Origin: JBIQJD01 sp044507695
GTDB lineage: Bacteria > Bacteroidota > Ignavibacteria > Ignavibacteriales > Ignavibacteriaceae
DNA length: 64,000 nucleotides
Reading direction: 5' to 3'
NCBI GenBank assembly: GCA_044507695.1
Contig: JBIQJD010000013.1
Location: forward strand, 38,935 to 102,934
Position 1 is the first letter of the stretch; each line of letters begins with the position of its first letter. The notes beneath the pieces are model-generated. The model was given only the letters and a program-made list of their open reading frames with translations. It did not search any database and was not told where the DNA came from. Made by a program: the position numbers and the translations under genes. This document shows positions 9,535-18,388 of the stretch, in pieces.

Positions 9535-10059
9535 TTGAAAAATCCACCAAATCAAAATCCGGATTTTACATTAACATTTAACCATTACAAGAAAAAGCTG
9601 TATAACTATGTTCTTAAAATGCTGAACAACAAAATGGCAAGTGAGGATGTTGTTCAAAATATCTTTCTGAAATTCTACGAACAGATTCATCTGATCAGAA
9701 ATCCTGAGAGTGTTAAGTATTGGTTATTCAAAGCTGCACGGAATGAAATTTATTCTCATTTCCGCAAGAAAAAAATTCATGTTGATAGATATAATGTTGA
9801 AGATGTAAATGAAATTGAAATTCCCCATGATCAATCAGTTGTTCATCAATTTGAATTTGATGAAATGAAACAAATAATAATGAATGAACTCAATTCAATT
9901 CAGCCTGAATTGAGAGAGCCTTTTATAATGAAAGAATTCGGCGGACTTAGTTATAAAGAAATTAGTAAAATTCTTGAGATTGATGAGAATCTGGTTAAAA
10001 GCAGGCTGTATAATGTGCGCCAAAAATTAATAAAAAATTTATCAGCAAAAATTAAGTGA
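9535..10059 (+). CDS. ECF-type RNA polymerase sigma-70 factor
   Basis: The 174-residue protein has sigma region 2 (about residues 12-80, with SEDVVQNIFLKFYE and the promoter-melting segment VKYWLFKAARNEIYSHFR). Region 4 (about 115-170) carries the helix-turn-helix SYKEISKILEIDENLVKSRL. It lacks regions 1 and 3, as ECF factors do. It would direct RNA polymerase to a small stress or envelope regulon. The start appears to be TTG at 9535 after AAGAGCGGGA; the next in-frame Met lies inside region 2. The next gene, 4-7 bases downstream, looks like the cognate anti-sigma factor. Confidence 0.92.
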   Translation: MKNPPNQNPDFTLTFNHYKKKLYNYVLKMLNNKMASEDVVQNIFLKFYEQIHLIRNPESVKYWLFKAARNEIYSHFRKKKIHVDRYNVEDVNEIEIPHDQSVVHQFEFDEMKQIIMNELNSIQPELREPFIMKEFGGLSYKEISKILEIDENLVKSRLYNVRQKLIKNLSAKIK

Positions 10060-10066
10060 GGCAGTG

Positions 10067-10516
10067 ATGAATGAAAATCAAATTTTGATAAATCAATATT
10101 TTGATGATGAGTTAACCAATGATGAAGAAGCGTTGCTCTTTAAATTACTTGCTGCTGATCCTGAAGCAAGAGAATATTTCAGCAGGATGAAGCAATTAAA
10201 AAATATTATACAGGAAGAAAATAAAGACTTGCCATTCGAAACAGAATTAAAAATTTATAACTCAATAAAATCATCTGCTGCAAAAACAAAAAAATATAAA
10301 TGGCTGCCTGTATTTGCCGCCGCCGCATCAATACTTCTTCTGATTACAAGCATTTTTGCATTCATGATGTTAAAAGATTATAACCGCATGTTTGAAAACC
10401 TTAGCAGCACAGTAATAAAACAAAATGAAATGATTGAACTTTTAATTCACAGTCTGCCCGCAGCGGAAATTACATCAAAACCCGAAAATGAAATTGTTAT
10501 TCATGCAAAACTTTAA
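10067..10516 (+). CDS. Probable membrane anti-sigma factor
   Basis: The product is about 149 residues. The N-terminal cytoplasmic part (QYFDDELTNDEEALLFKLLAADPEAREYF) resembles the anti-sigma domain of ZAS-like proteins but has no Cys or His zinc site. One transmembrane helix lies at about residues 80-102 (VFAAAASILLLITSIFAFMML) and a short periplasmic tail of about 47 residues follows. This layout and the position right after the ECF gene indicate that it holds the sigma factor at the membrane until a periplasmic signal arrives. I chose the ATG at 10067 rather than the GTG directly before it because GTGAGGC gives better spacing. It shares an operon with the sigma factor and the TonB-domain lipoprotein. 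Confidence 0.75.
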   Translation: MNENQILINQYFDDELTNDEEALLFKLLAADPEAREYFSRMKQLKNIIQEENKDLPFETELKIYNSIKSSAAKTKKYKWLPVFAAAASILLLITSIFAFMMLKDYNRMFENLSSTVIKQNEMIELLIHSLPAAEITSKPENEIVIHAKL

Positions 10517-10528
10517 ATGGAGCTGAAG

Positions 10529-11242
10529 ATGAAAAAAATAATTCCGGTTTTATTTTTTCTTTTCTTTTTGGGATGCAAGGAAGAAAACCGTATTGAAGTA
10601 ATTCCAAATTATGATGAGATCTATGTTCCTGTTTCAAAGATTGATGTTCCGCCGGGATTAATTGAAGATAATCAACTTAAGCTTATTGAAAAATTAAATG
10701 AGCTTGAGAAATCAGGAAGCAATAAAATATCTGTTCATTATAAATTATTGATAGATGAATCCGGAAACGTTGAAAAAATCCAAATCCTTTCCGGTCATGA
10801 TAAAAAAATCCATGACTTAATTATTGATGAAATTAAACGCTGGAAATTTAAACCAGGCATGATAGATAATAAGCCTGTCAAATCTCAGTATAATTTCAAA
10901 TTTTCAGACACAGATTCTATACCTGAAAGTTTTACTTCCGGAGAATACCTGGTATCTGTAGAAGAAATGCCCAAGCCAATCGGCGGCATTAAGGCAATAC
11001 AGGAAAAAATTGTTTATCCCCAAACCGCAAAAAGAGCAGGTGTTGAGGGAAAGGTTTATGTTCTGGCATATATTGATGAAGAAGGAAATGTTGCATACGC
11101 AAATATCATAAGAGGAATTGGGGCAGGATTGGATGAAGCAGCTATTAATGCAATTAAACAGACAAAATTTTTTCCCGGAAAACAAAACGGAAAACCTGTA
11201 AAGGTTCAGGTTTCAATTCCTATACTTTTTAAACTTGAGTGA
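10529..11242 (+). CDS. Lipoprotein with two TonB C-terminal-like domains
   Basis: The ATG at 10529 is preferred over the one at 10517, because GGAG lies six bases before it and a clean lipoprotein signal follows (FFLGC, Cys about 16). Two TonB_C-like domains follow. The first (about residues 45-125) is divergent, with YKLLIDESGNV and WKFKPG. The second (about 145-237) is canonical, with YPQTAKRAGVEGKVYV, DEEGNV and TKFFPGKQNGKPV. TonB normally has an inner-membrane helix and touches outer-membrane receptors. Here the anchor is a lipid, so coupling to the proton-motive force through ExbB/D seems unlikely. It starts just after the anti-sigma gene and may sense or scaffold envelope state. The domain calls are firm; the role is open. 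Confidence 0.8.
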   Translation: MKKIIPVLFFLFFLGCKEENRIEVIPNYDEIYVPVSKIDVPPGLIEDNQLKLIEKLNELEKSGSNKISVHYKLLIDESGNVEKIQILSGHDKKIHDLIIDEIKRWKFKPGMIDNKPVKSQYNFKFSDTDSIPESFTSGEYLVSVEEMPKPIGGIKAIQEKIVYPQTAKRAGVEGKVYVLAYIDEEGNVAYANIIRGIGAGLDEAAINAIKQTKFFPGKQNGKPVKVQVSIPILFKLE

Positions 11243-11267
11243 TTCAAAAAATCATTAAACAACAATT

Positions 11268-12533
11268 ATGATTAAAATTTTATTAACATGCGTGGTGATA
11301 TTTGCTTTTTCACTTAGTGAAATTTATCCGCAGAATATTTCTGTTGATCAATTTATATTTAACGGAGATTATTCTTCTGCTATTGCAGAGCTTAATGCAC
11401 AATTAAAAAATGATTCGACAAATTTAACAGCGTTAAAAAAACTTGCTCAATGTTATGCCGCATTAGAACAGTTTGAAAACGCAGCAGCTGTGTTAACCAA
11501 AGCATCGGTAATTCAGGAAGATGATAAGGAGTTATTCCGTTTAATGGCAGATGTTTATTATTCTTCCGATCAGCATGAAGATGCAAAAAAATTTTATATG
11601 CAATATTTATCTGCGGATTCATCAAACCTTCCGGTGATGTTAAAGCTTGCTAAAACATTCATTGCATTAAAAGAATGGGAAAATGCAAAGGCAGTTATTA
11701 AAAATTTAATTAGCATGGGTGATTCAATCTCAGCTTATTATGAATTATTGGGAGTTTGTAATGAAGCGCTTGCGGAATATGATGATGCGCTTGTTAATCT
11801 TAATATTGCAAACAGGCTCAATCCAAAAAATTTAAAAGTAGTTTTACGGTTGAGCAATTTGTACTTCAAAACAGAACGGCCTGTATCTGCATTTAGAATT
11901 GCAGAAAAAACTTTACAATATTATCCCGGGGTTAAAGATTTGTGGAGAATTGCTGCAGAAGCTCAATTCAGATTGGAAAATTTTCCGGAAGCTGCAAATG
12001 CTTATAAGCAGGCAATATATTTGGGTGATACATCCGCCGCTGCTTACAGAAATTTTGGAATCTGTTTATTCAACGGAAATAAATTAGATTCAGCTGTTTC
12101 ATATCTTGATACTGCTTTTAAAAAAACAAATGAAAAGGATATAGTTACAGCATTGTATCTCGGTGTTGCTTATAAGGATAAAAATGATTTCCAAAATTCT
12201 GTTGATTATCTTAAAGCAGTTGAAGCAATTCAGATGAATGAATATGTTACTGAATCATACATCCAGCTTGGGAATGTGTATCAATCTCAAAAAAAATTTG
12301 AACAGGCAATTAACTGGTACAAAAAGGCATTGCATCTTGAGCCGGGCAGGAAAGCAGTGCTGTTTAATATTGCCGCAGCTTATGATGAGGCTTATGCAGA
12401 CAAATCAATAGCGATGAAATTTTTTCAGCAGTATATTGGAGATTCAACAAACACCGATAAATACATGCTGGATTATGCGATAGACCGGGTTAGAGAAATA
12501 ACAGAAGAAATGCATTTCAACAAGCCGCAGTGA
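11268..12533 (+). CDS. Secreted tetratricopeptide-repeat protein
   Basis: A signal peptide (cleaved near YPQ, residue 22) is followed by roughly nine TPR units across the rest of the 421-residue chain. The typical W/L-G-Y-A-F-A-P spacing is visible in segments such as ALKKLAQCYAALEQFENAAAVL and EQAINWYKKALHLEPGRKAVL. TPR solenoids act as protein-binding scaffolds; this one would be periplasmic. It follows the sigma/anti-sigma/TonB-domain genes by 25 bases, so it is probably the fourth gene of that operon. No enzymatic domain is present and no partner can be named. Confidence 0.85.
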   Translation: MIKILLTCVVIFAFSLSEIYPQNISVDQFIFNGDYSSAIAELNAQLKNDSTNLTALKKLAQCYAALEQFENAAAVLTKASVIQEDDKELFRLMADVYYSSDQHEDAKKFYMQYLSADSSNLPVMLKLAKTFIALKEWENAKAVIKNLISMGDSISAYYELLGVCNEALAEYDDALVNLNIANRLNPKNLKVVLRLSNLYFKTERPVSAFRIAEKTLQYYPGVKDLWRIAAEAQFRLENFPEAANAYKQAIYLGDTSAAAYRNFGICLFNGNKLDSAVSYLDTAFKKTNEKDIVTALYLGVAYKDKNDFQNSVDYLKAVEAIQMNEYVTESYIQLGNVYQSQKKFEQAINWYKKALHLEPGRKAVLFNIAAAYDEAYADKSIAMKFFQQYIGDSTNTDKYMLDYAIDRVREITEEMHFNKPQ

Positions 12534-12562
12534 AATAACTATTTTTACCCCATCATATTTCC

Positions 12563-12593
12563 CTTGAAACGCCTTTCATAATTGTTATTTTTG
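12563..12593 (+). promoter_or_regulatory. Bacteroidetes-type promoter placed for a near-leaderless mRNA
   Basis: CTTG (12563-12566), a 19-base spacer and TATTTTTG (12586-12593) fit the TTTG-N19-TAnnTTTG pattern. The expected start of transcription is at or within a few bases of the ATG at 12599. Confidence 0.55.
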
Positions 12594-12598
12594 AAACC

Positions 12599-14443
12599 AT
12601 GCTAAAACAGGTAATTATACTTTTTGCAGCTTCTGCTTCACTTATATTTTGCCAGATAAACAGGGATTCTGCCAACAGATTTCTTCTTGCGCAGAGTTAC
12701 GCACAATCCGGCGATTATGAAAAAGCAAAAAATATTTTTGCTGAGCTTTATAACAGCAATCCAACAAATCCCCAATATTTCCAGGCCTTAAATGATGTTC
12801 TGCTTCAGATGAAGGAGTATGATTCATCAATTAATCTGATTCAGCAAAAAATTTCAAACTCTCCGCAGGATATTAATTTATACGGATTACTTGGCTCGGT
12901 TTATTATTTAATGGGAGATGAAAAAAAAGGCAGCAGTATCTGGGATGAAGGATTAAGCAAGGCTGATCAGAATCCCGTCTTTTACAGAGTGATTGCAAAT
13001 TATGCAACTGAACGAAGAGCATTTGATAAAGCAATTGAAGTGATGGAGAAAGGGAAAAAAATCTCAAAAGATCCAAATATGTTTTCATACGATCTTGCAA
13101 ATCTTTACTCACTAACAATGAGATTTAAAGAAAGCGCGGAAGAGTATTGCTCAATATTATCTAACAATCCAAATCAGTTAAATGCGGTTGAAGCAAGAAT
13201 TTTTTCTTATATAGGAAAACCGGGAGCACTGGGTGAAACCATAAAAGTATTTGAAGATTGTAAAGCGGATGATAACATTTCTTATTATTATCTGCTTGCA
13301 AGGCTATATACCGAAGATAAAAATTATGAATCTGCGCGTGAGCTTTATGCGGAAGTAGATAAGAGGCAGGGAAGCCAGGGAGCTGAGTTATTTAATTTTG
13401 CACAGATGCTTTTTTATGAACAGGAATATGAAATTGCATCTTCTGTTTTTAATGAGATAATTAAACGTTATCCGGCATCTCCATTTATTTCAAACGCAAA
13501 ACTTGGATACGCAAAAACTATGGAGGAAGTTTTATCTAAAAAATTTACTTCCCAAATTGCAGCATGGAAACCTTATTATAAAATCAAACCCCTTGCTTCT
13601 GAAATAGTTAATGAGGTAGTTGATGCGTATGAACAGGTAATTAAACTTTTCCCTCATTCTGAAGCAGCAAATGAAGCTTCAGTTAGAATTGGAAAACTAA
13701 AATTTGAAAAAGAAGCTAAACCCGAAGAAGCAAAAAAATATTTTCAATCAGTAGTTGAAAATTCACCGCTATCTGTATTTGCCGCAGATGCACTTACCGG
13801 GCTTGCTGAGATTGCTATAATTGAAGGAAATCTTGATGAGGCTGAGAATTATCTTAGCAAAATAATTGAAAACAGCCGTACTCTTCCCGATAAGGTGAAT
13901 TCAGCAAGATTGAAACTGGCAGATATAAATTTCTACAATGGTGAATTTAATAAGGCAAAAAAAAATCTTTCAGAAATTATAAATAATCTGAAGGATAACA
14001 ACGCAAATGATGCAATAGAACTTTCCCTGCTGCTTAATACCACGATGAATGATTCAGCCAATCTATTAATTTTTGCTGAAGCAGAGCTCCTGGCTGAACA
14101 AAAGAAATTTGAACAAGCAGCGGAGAAATATGAGCTTGTTGCACAAAATCCGAAGGGATTTGTGCTTGCACATCTGGCAAAAATAAGAGCCGCGGAAATG
14201 AAACTTGCACTGGACGAAATTGAAACATCTGTAAATCTGCTTAGTTTAATAACCGCTGAAAATGAAAAAAATATTTATGCGGATAAAGCTTTATATTTAC
14301 TGGGAAAGATTTATCAGTATGGTAAAAATGATGTTCAAAAGGCAATTGAGGTATATGAGAGTCTTCTTGCTAAATTCCCGAACTCCTTATATCTTGATGA
14401 AGCACGCGATGAGATAATAAAATTAAGGAATAAATTAAGCTGA
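12599..14443 (+). CDS. Secreted TPR protein
   Basis: The 614-residue product has a signal peptide ending near IFCQ (residue 19), then many TPR units over its whole length (for example SYAQSGDYEKAKNIFAELYNSNP near the start and AIEVYESLLAKFPNSLYLDEARDEI at the end). The C-terminal half resembles YbgF/BamD-type repeats used in envelope complexes. It is expected in the periplasm or at the outer membrane as a scaffold. A promoter-like element ends six bases before the ATG, suggesting its own near-leaderless transcript. It ends 7 bases before clpX, so the two are probably co-transcribed. Confidence 0.85.
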   Translation: MLKQVIILFAASASLIFCQINRDSANRFLLAQSYAQSGDYEKAKNIFAELYNSNPTNPQYFQALNDVLLQMKEYDSSINLIQQKISNSPQDINLYGLLGSVYYLMGDEKKGSSIWDEGLSKADQNPVFYRVIANYATERRAFDKAIEVMEKGKKISKDPNMFSYDLANLYSLTMRFKESAEEYCSILSNNPNQLNAVEARIFSYIGKPGALGETIKVFEDCKADDNISYYYLLARLYTEDKNYESARELYAEVDKRQGSQGAELFNFAQMLFYEQEYEIASSVFNEIIKRYPASPFISNAKLGYAKTMEEVLSKKFTSQIAAWKPYYKIKPLASEIVNEVVDAYEQVIKLFPHSEAANEASVRIGKLKFEKEAKPEEAKKYFQSVVENSPLSVFAADALTGLAEIAIIEGNLDEAENYLSKIIENSRTLPDKVNSARLKLADINFYNGEFNKAKKNLSEIINNLKDNNANDAIELSLLLNTTMNDSANLLIFAEAELLAEQKKFEQAAEKYELVAQNPKGFVLAHLAKIRAAEMKLALDEIETSVNLLSLITAENEKNIYADKALYLLGKIYQYGKNDVQKAIEVYESLLAKFPNSLYLDEARDEIIKLRNKLS

Positions 14444-14450
14444 GATTTTA

Positions 14451-15698
14451 ATGGCAAAAAAACAAAATCAAAAAATTGTAAAATGTTCATTCTGCGGAAG
14501 AGACGGCAGTGAAGTTGGAAGTATGATTGCAGGTCCGGATGTTTATATCTGTGATATTTGCATCGGCAGCAGCGTGGATATTCTTAAAAATAATCTGGCA
14601 GCATACAGCAATACAAAAACCAAAAGCTCACCGGTACACACACCTGAATCAATCAAAAAAACTCTTGATGAATATGTAATCGGACAGGAAAGAGCAAAGA
14701 AGGTTCTTTCAGTTGCGGTGTATAATCATTACAAGAGGGTAAATTCAAAAACATCCTTTTTTGAACTTGATGATGTTGAAATAGAAAAAAGCAACATTCT
14801 TTTAATCGGCCCAACCGGGGTTGGAAAAACTCTTCTTGCTCAAACGCTTGCAAAAATTCTTGATGTTCCTTTTGCAATTGCGGATGCAACCACCTTAACT
14901 GAAGCCGGTTATGTTGGTGATGATGTTGAAACAGTTCTGGTGCATCTGCTGCAGGCAGCGGATTATAATCTTGAACGCGCACAAAAAGGAATTGTTTATA
15001 TTGATGAGATAGATAAAATTGCACGCAAAAGCGAAAGCACTTCTATAACAAGAGATGTTTCCGGTGAGGGTGTACAGCAGGCGCTGCTTAAAATTCTTGA
15101 AGGAACAATTGCCGGCGTTCCACCCAAAGGCGGAAGAAAACATCCGGAACAAAGCCTTATAAATATTAATACTAAAAATATTCTTTTTATTGTTGGCGGC
15201 GCTTTTGATGGAATAGATAAAATTATTGCATCACGCATTAATAAAAATAAAATGGGATTTGCCACAGATCTTAAAGGCAAGAATGATGATGATAATTTGC
15301 TTCAATACATTCAGCCGGAAGATTTATTAAAGTATGGGTTGATTCCGGAATTGATTGGAAGAATCCCTATTGCTGCTCCGCTTCATGCACTGAGTGAAGA
15401 TGCTTTGAAGAGCATTCTTACCGAACCTAAAAATGCATTGCTTAAACAATACAAAAAGTTGTTTATGATGGAAGGAATTGAACTTGAATTTGATCCCTTC
15501 GCAATCAGCGCGATAGTTAAAAAAGCAATGGAAAGAAAAACCGGTGCCAGAGCTCTTCGTTCTATTGTTGAAGAATTTATGCTTGATATTATGTTTGAAC
15601 TTCCTAATAAAGATAATGTTGATAAATGCGTTATCACAAAAGATGTTGTTGAGCATGGCTCGGAACCAATTTATCTGGAAGACAGAAAATCAGCATAA
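14451..15698 (+). CDS. clpX: ATP-dependent Clp protease ATP-binding subunit ClpX
   Basis: ClpX is the AAA+ unfoldase that feeds proteins into ClpP and also remodels complexes by itself. The 415-residue protein shows the N-terminal C4 zinc-binding domain (Cys 12, 15, 34, 37), Walker A GPTGVGKT (about 120-127), the pore loop GYVGDD, Walker B IVYIDEIDKIA and the C-terminal sensor-2 segment GARALRSIVEEFMLD. Length and domain order are standard. No clpP or tig lies next to it, unlike the common arrangement. It follows the TPR gene by 7 bases and ends at a terminator. Confidence 0.97.
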   Translation: MAKKQNQKIVKCSFCGRDGSEVGSMIAGPDVYICDICIGSSVDILKNNLAAYSNTKTKSSPVHTPESIKKTLDEYVIGQERAKKVLSVAVYNHYKRVNSKTSFFELDDVEIEKSNILLIGPTGVGKTLLAQTLAKILDVPFAIADATTLTEAGYVGDDVETVLVHLLQAADYNLERAQKGIVYIDEIDKIARKSESTSITRDVSGEGVQQALLKILEGTIAGVPPKGGRKHPEQSLININTKNILFIVGGAFDGIDKIIASRINKNKMGFATDLKGKNDDDNLLQYIQPEDLLKYGLIPELIGRIPIAAPLHALSEDALKSILTEPKNALLKQYKKLFMMEGIELEFDPFAISAIVKKAMERKTGARALRSIVEEFMLDIMFELPNKDNVDKCVITKDVVEHGSEPIYLEDRKSA

Positions 15699-15722
15699 AC
15701 TGATGTTTAATAATTTTTAATC

Positions 15723-15750
15723 AGCCGGACTCGTTCCGGCTTTTATTTTT
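15723..15750 (+). terminator. Intrinsic terminator after clpX
   Basis: AGCCGGA (15723-15729) and TCCGGCT (15735-15741) form a 7-bp stem with a 5-base loop, followed by TTTATTTTT. Confidence 0.85.
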
Positions 15751-15759
15751 AAGCTCGTT

Positions 15760-17013
15760 ATGATAAAATACTTATTGGGATTTTTGCTGTTCACATCTGT
15801 TATACTTCCTCAATCCAAAATATTAATATTTATGGATTTGAAACAAACAGATCATCTAAAAGCATACGGAATTACATTTAACAGCTTGCTGCAGGGATTA
15901 AAAGCTGATTGGCTTTTAAATTACCGCGGCGGTTCTTTCCTTATTGATTATACTGATAAAATTGCCGCGGAATGCAGATTGGAAGGAGTTTCATTTGAAA
16001 CATTATCTGCACCTCAAACTGCTTCTATTTATGCTGAAGTTCAAAGTGAAGATAATAATATGGATGTAATTCGTCTCGAGAAAGCTCCTAAAATTGCTGT
16101 TTATGTTCCGCCGGGATTTGCACCATGGGATGATGCAGTTACGCTCGCGCTTGAATACGCAAAAGTTCCTTATGATAAAATTTGGAACGATGAAATTCTG
16201 AGTGGTGATCTTTCAAAATATGATTGGCTTCATCTGCATCATGAGGATTTTACAGGCCAGTACGGAAAATTTTACGGAAGTTTTGCAAATGCACAATGGT
16301 ATATTGATCAGCAAATGATGTATGAAAACAACGCTAAGAAAAATGGTTACAAAAAAGTTTCAGAAATGATGCGTGATGTTGCAATTACAATAAAAAATTA
16401 TGTTGCGCAGGGAGGATTTCTTTTTGCAATGTGTTCCGCAACTGATTCATACGATATAGCGCTTGCTGCACATAATACAGATATCTGCGCACAAATGTAT
16501 GATGGTGATGCGGCTGATGCTGATGCGCAGCAAAAACTTGATTTTGAAAACAGTCTTGCTTTTAAAGATTTTAAACTTGAAATAAATCCTTACGTTTATG
16601 AATACAGCAACATTGATATTCAGCCGAATGAAGTAGGAAATTTTGATAATGATTATTTTACTTTATTTGAATTCTCAGCAAAATATGATCCTGTGCCGAC
16701 AATGCTTACGCAGAATCATGTGAATGTAGTAAGAGGATTTATGGGACAGACAACAATGTTCCGCAGGGAAACAATTAAGACCTCTGTAGTTGTACTTGCC
16801 GAGCGTGAAGGAACAGATCAGGTGAAATATATACATGGTTCTTACGGAAGAGGAACTTTTACATTTTACGGCGGGCACGATCCCGAAGATTATCAGCATG
16901 CGGTTGGCGATCCTCCCACAGATCTTGCACTTTATAAAAACTCACCGGGATACAGATTAATCTTAAATAATATTTTATTTCCTGCCGCAACAAAAAAGAA
17001 ACAGAAAACATAA
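15760..17013 (+). CDS. Conserved secreted protein with GATase1-like cysteine elbow, function unknown
   Basis: The 417-residue product has a signal peptide (about residues 1-18). Its opening, KILIFMDLKQTDHLKAYGI with LLNYRGGSFL, belongs to a family found in Bacteroidetes and relatives that, as I recall, is often labelled asparagine synthetase B. I see no support for that label: there is no N-terminal Cys of a class-II amidotransferase and no ATP-pyrophosphatase motif. A segment starting IAVYVPPG (about residue 110) alternates beta and alpha, and GGFLFAMCSATDS (about residues 216-228) resembles the nucleophile elbow of class-I glutamine amidotransferase folds. A His-rich stretch, WLHLHHEDF, lies near residue 150. 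The hydrolase fold is my inference. It is monocistronic, just after the clpX terminator. Confidence 0.6.
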   Translation: MIKYLLGFLLFTSVILPQSKILIFMDLKQTDHLKAYGITFNSLLQGLKADWLLNYRGGSFLIDYTDKIAAECRLEGVSFETLSAPQTASIYAEVQSEDNNMDVIRLEKAPKIAVYVPPGFAPWDDAVTLALEYAKVPYDKIWNDEILSGDLSKYDWLHLHHEDFTGQYGKFYGSFANAQWYIDQQMMYENNAKKNGYKKVSEMMRDVAITIKNYVAQGGFLFAMCSATDSYDIALAAHNTDICAQMYDGDAADADAQQKLDFENSLAFKDFKLEINPYVYEYSNIDIQPNEVGNFDNDYFTLFEFSAKYDPVPTMLTQNHVNVVRGFMGQTTMFRRETIKTSVVVLAEREGTDQVKYIHGSYGRGTFTFYGGHDPEDYQHAVGDPPTDLALYKNSPGYRLILNNILFPAATKKKQKT

Positions 17014-17099
17014 AAATTCTCACATGCATGTTTTCATTCTCAGCAGAATTATAAATTAAATTCATATTTTTACCGCTCAATTATTCTGGTGGGAAAAGA

Positions 17100-17753
17100 A
17101 TGAAGAAAATCATAATTAAAAACCGGGATGAAGTTCCGATTGGAAAAATAGTTTGTGTGGGAAGAAACTACGCAGAACATGCAAAGGAACTTGGCAATGA
17201 AATCCCGGAAAAGCCTGTTATATTTTTAAAACCATCTTCATCAGTTATTTTTAACGGCGGTAAGATAGTTTATCCTTCCTTCTCAAATGAAATGCATCAT
17301 GAAGTTGAACTTGTCTTGCTGATTGGCAAGACTGTGAAAAATGCGGATGAAAAATCTGCTGAAGATGCAATTGCAGCATATGGCGCTGGTCTGGATATGA
17401 CACTCCGCGATATTCAATCAACTCTTAAAACTAAAGGACATCCATGGACTATAGCAAAATGTTTTGATACTTCTGCTGTATTATCGGAATTCATTTCAAA
17501 AAAAGATTATGTACTTACATTGAACGAAGAGATTTCACTTCATGTTAATGGTGTTCTGAAGCAAAACGAAAAATTAAATATGATGTTATTTCCGCCGGTT
17601 GAACTTGTGGAGTATATTTCTTCATTGATGACGCTTGAAGAAGGAGATTTAATTTTTACAGGCACGCCTGCCGGAGTTAGTAAGGTTAATAAAGGTGATA
17701 TACTAAAAGCAGAAATTACAGAAGTTGCTGAATTGGAATGTACTGTAATCTGA
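17100..17753 (+). CDS. Fumarylacetoacetate hydrolase-family protein (acylpyruvate hydrolase-like)
   Basis: This 217-residue single-domain protein has the FAH fold signatures: VCVGRNYAEHAKELG near the start, the metal ligands in HHEVELVLLIG (about residues 65-75) and the Asp of GLDMTLRD (about 98-105), and the closing FTGTPAGV motif. Family members hydrolyse or decarboxylate beta-diketo acids such as acylpyruvates and oxaloacetate. The short length fits the FahD1/YcgM branch rather than true fumarylacetoacetase of about 420 residues. The start ATG at 17100 has GGTGGGAA upstream. It is convergent with ruvA, 20 bases apart with no clear terminator between them. Confidence 0.9.
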   Translation: MKKIIIKNRDEVPIGKIVCVGRNYAEHAKELGNEIPEKPVIFLKPSSSVIFNGGKIVYPSFSNEMHHEVELVLLIGKTVKNADEKSAEDAIAAYGAGLDMTLRDIQSTLKTKGHPWTIAKCFDTSAVLSEFISKKDYVLTLNEEISLHVNGVLKQNEKLNMMLFPPVELVEYISSLMTLEEGDLIFTGTPAGVSKVNKGDILKAEITEVAELECTVI

Positions 17754-17773
17754 GTCTTGGCGGGAATTAACTT

Positions 17774-18355
17774 TTACCTGTTCAAATCACCCAATGCTCT
17801 TTTGATTAATTCTTCAAGTGAAAGTTCGGGAGCTGAGTTTAAAATATTACGCACTGCTGCTTCAGCGGTTTTTGAATTGTAACCAAGTGTTGTAAGAGCA
17901 AGTACAGCTTCATTCTTTTTGCTTACAGAAACAACTGCAGTTCCTTCATCTGCAACAGAATCAACCTTGCTTCGTAGTTCCAGTACAAGTCTCTCCGCGG
18001 TTTTTCTTCCTATTCCCGGCACTGCTACAATTCTGGAAACATCACCTGATTGAATTGCAGATTTTAAATCACTTGTTTGGATACCTGATAATAAACTAAT
18101 AGCAAGTTTGGGTCCTATTCCATTTACAGTAATCAAATGCTCAAACATTTCTTTTTCTGATTCGGTGTAAAAACCAAAAAGTGTAATTGCATCTTCTCTT
18201 ACTACAGTGTGAATAAAAAGAGAAACGCTTTCTTTTTCTGAGATTTTTTCAAATGTATTGATTGAAATATTTACAACATAACCAACGCCGCCTGCATCAA
18301 CTATAATTTTTGTTGGTTTAGATGAAATTATTTTACCGGTGAGATAACCTATCAT
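17774..18355 (-). CDS. ruvA: Holliday junction branch-migration protein RuvA
   Basis: RuvA binds four-way DNA junctions as a tetramer and loads the RuvB motor. The 193-residue protein shows the N-terminal OB fold (MIGYLTGKIISSKPTKIIVDAGGVGY), two helix-hairpin-helix motifs (NGIGPKLAISLLSG and PGIGRKTAERLVLEL, about residues 70-125) and a C-terminal three-helix domain. Length is normal. It is last in the recJ-ruvC-ruvA run on this strand; ruvB is not nearby. Confidence 0.96.
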   Translation of the reverse strand: MIGYLTGKIISSKPTKIIVDAGGVGYVVNISINTFEKISEKESVSLFIHTVVREDAITLFGFYTESEKEMFEHLITVNGIGPKLAISLLSGIQTSDLKSAIQSGDVSRIVAVPGIGRKTAERLVLELRSKVDSVADEGTAVVSVSKKNEAVLALTTLGYNSKTAEAAVRNILNSAPELSLEELIKRALGDLNR

Positions 18356-18388
18356 TTAATTTTTTAAGATTAAGAAATGATTAATAAC

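Noticed and set aside
14653..15656. Several long antisense frames inside clpX
   Set aside because: They lie opposite a strongly conserved gene, have no family resemblance and no start signals; they arise from codon bias of clpX.
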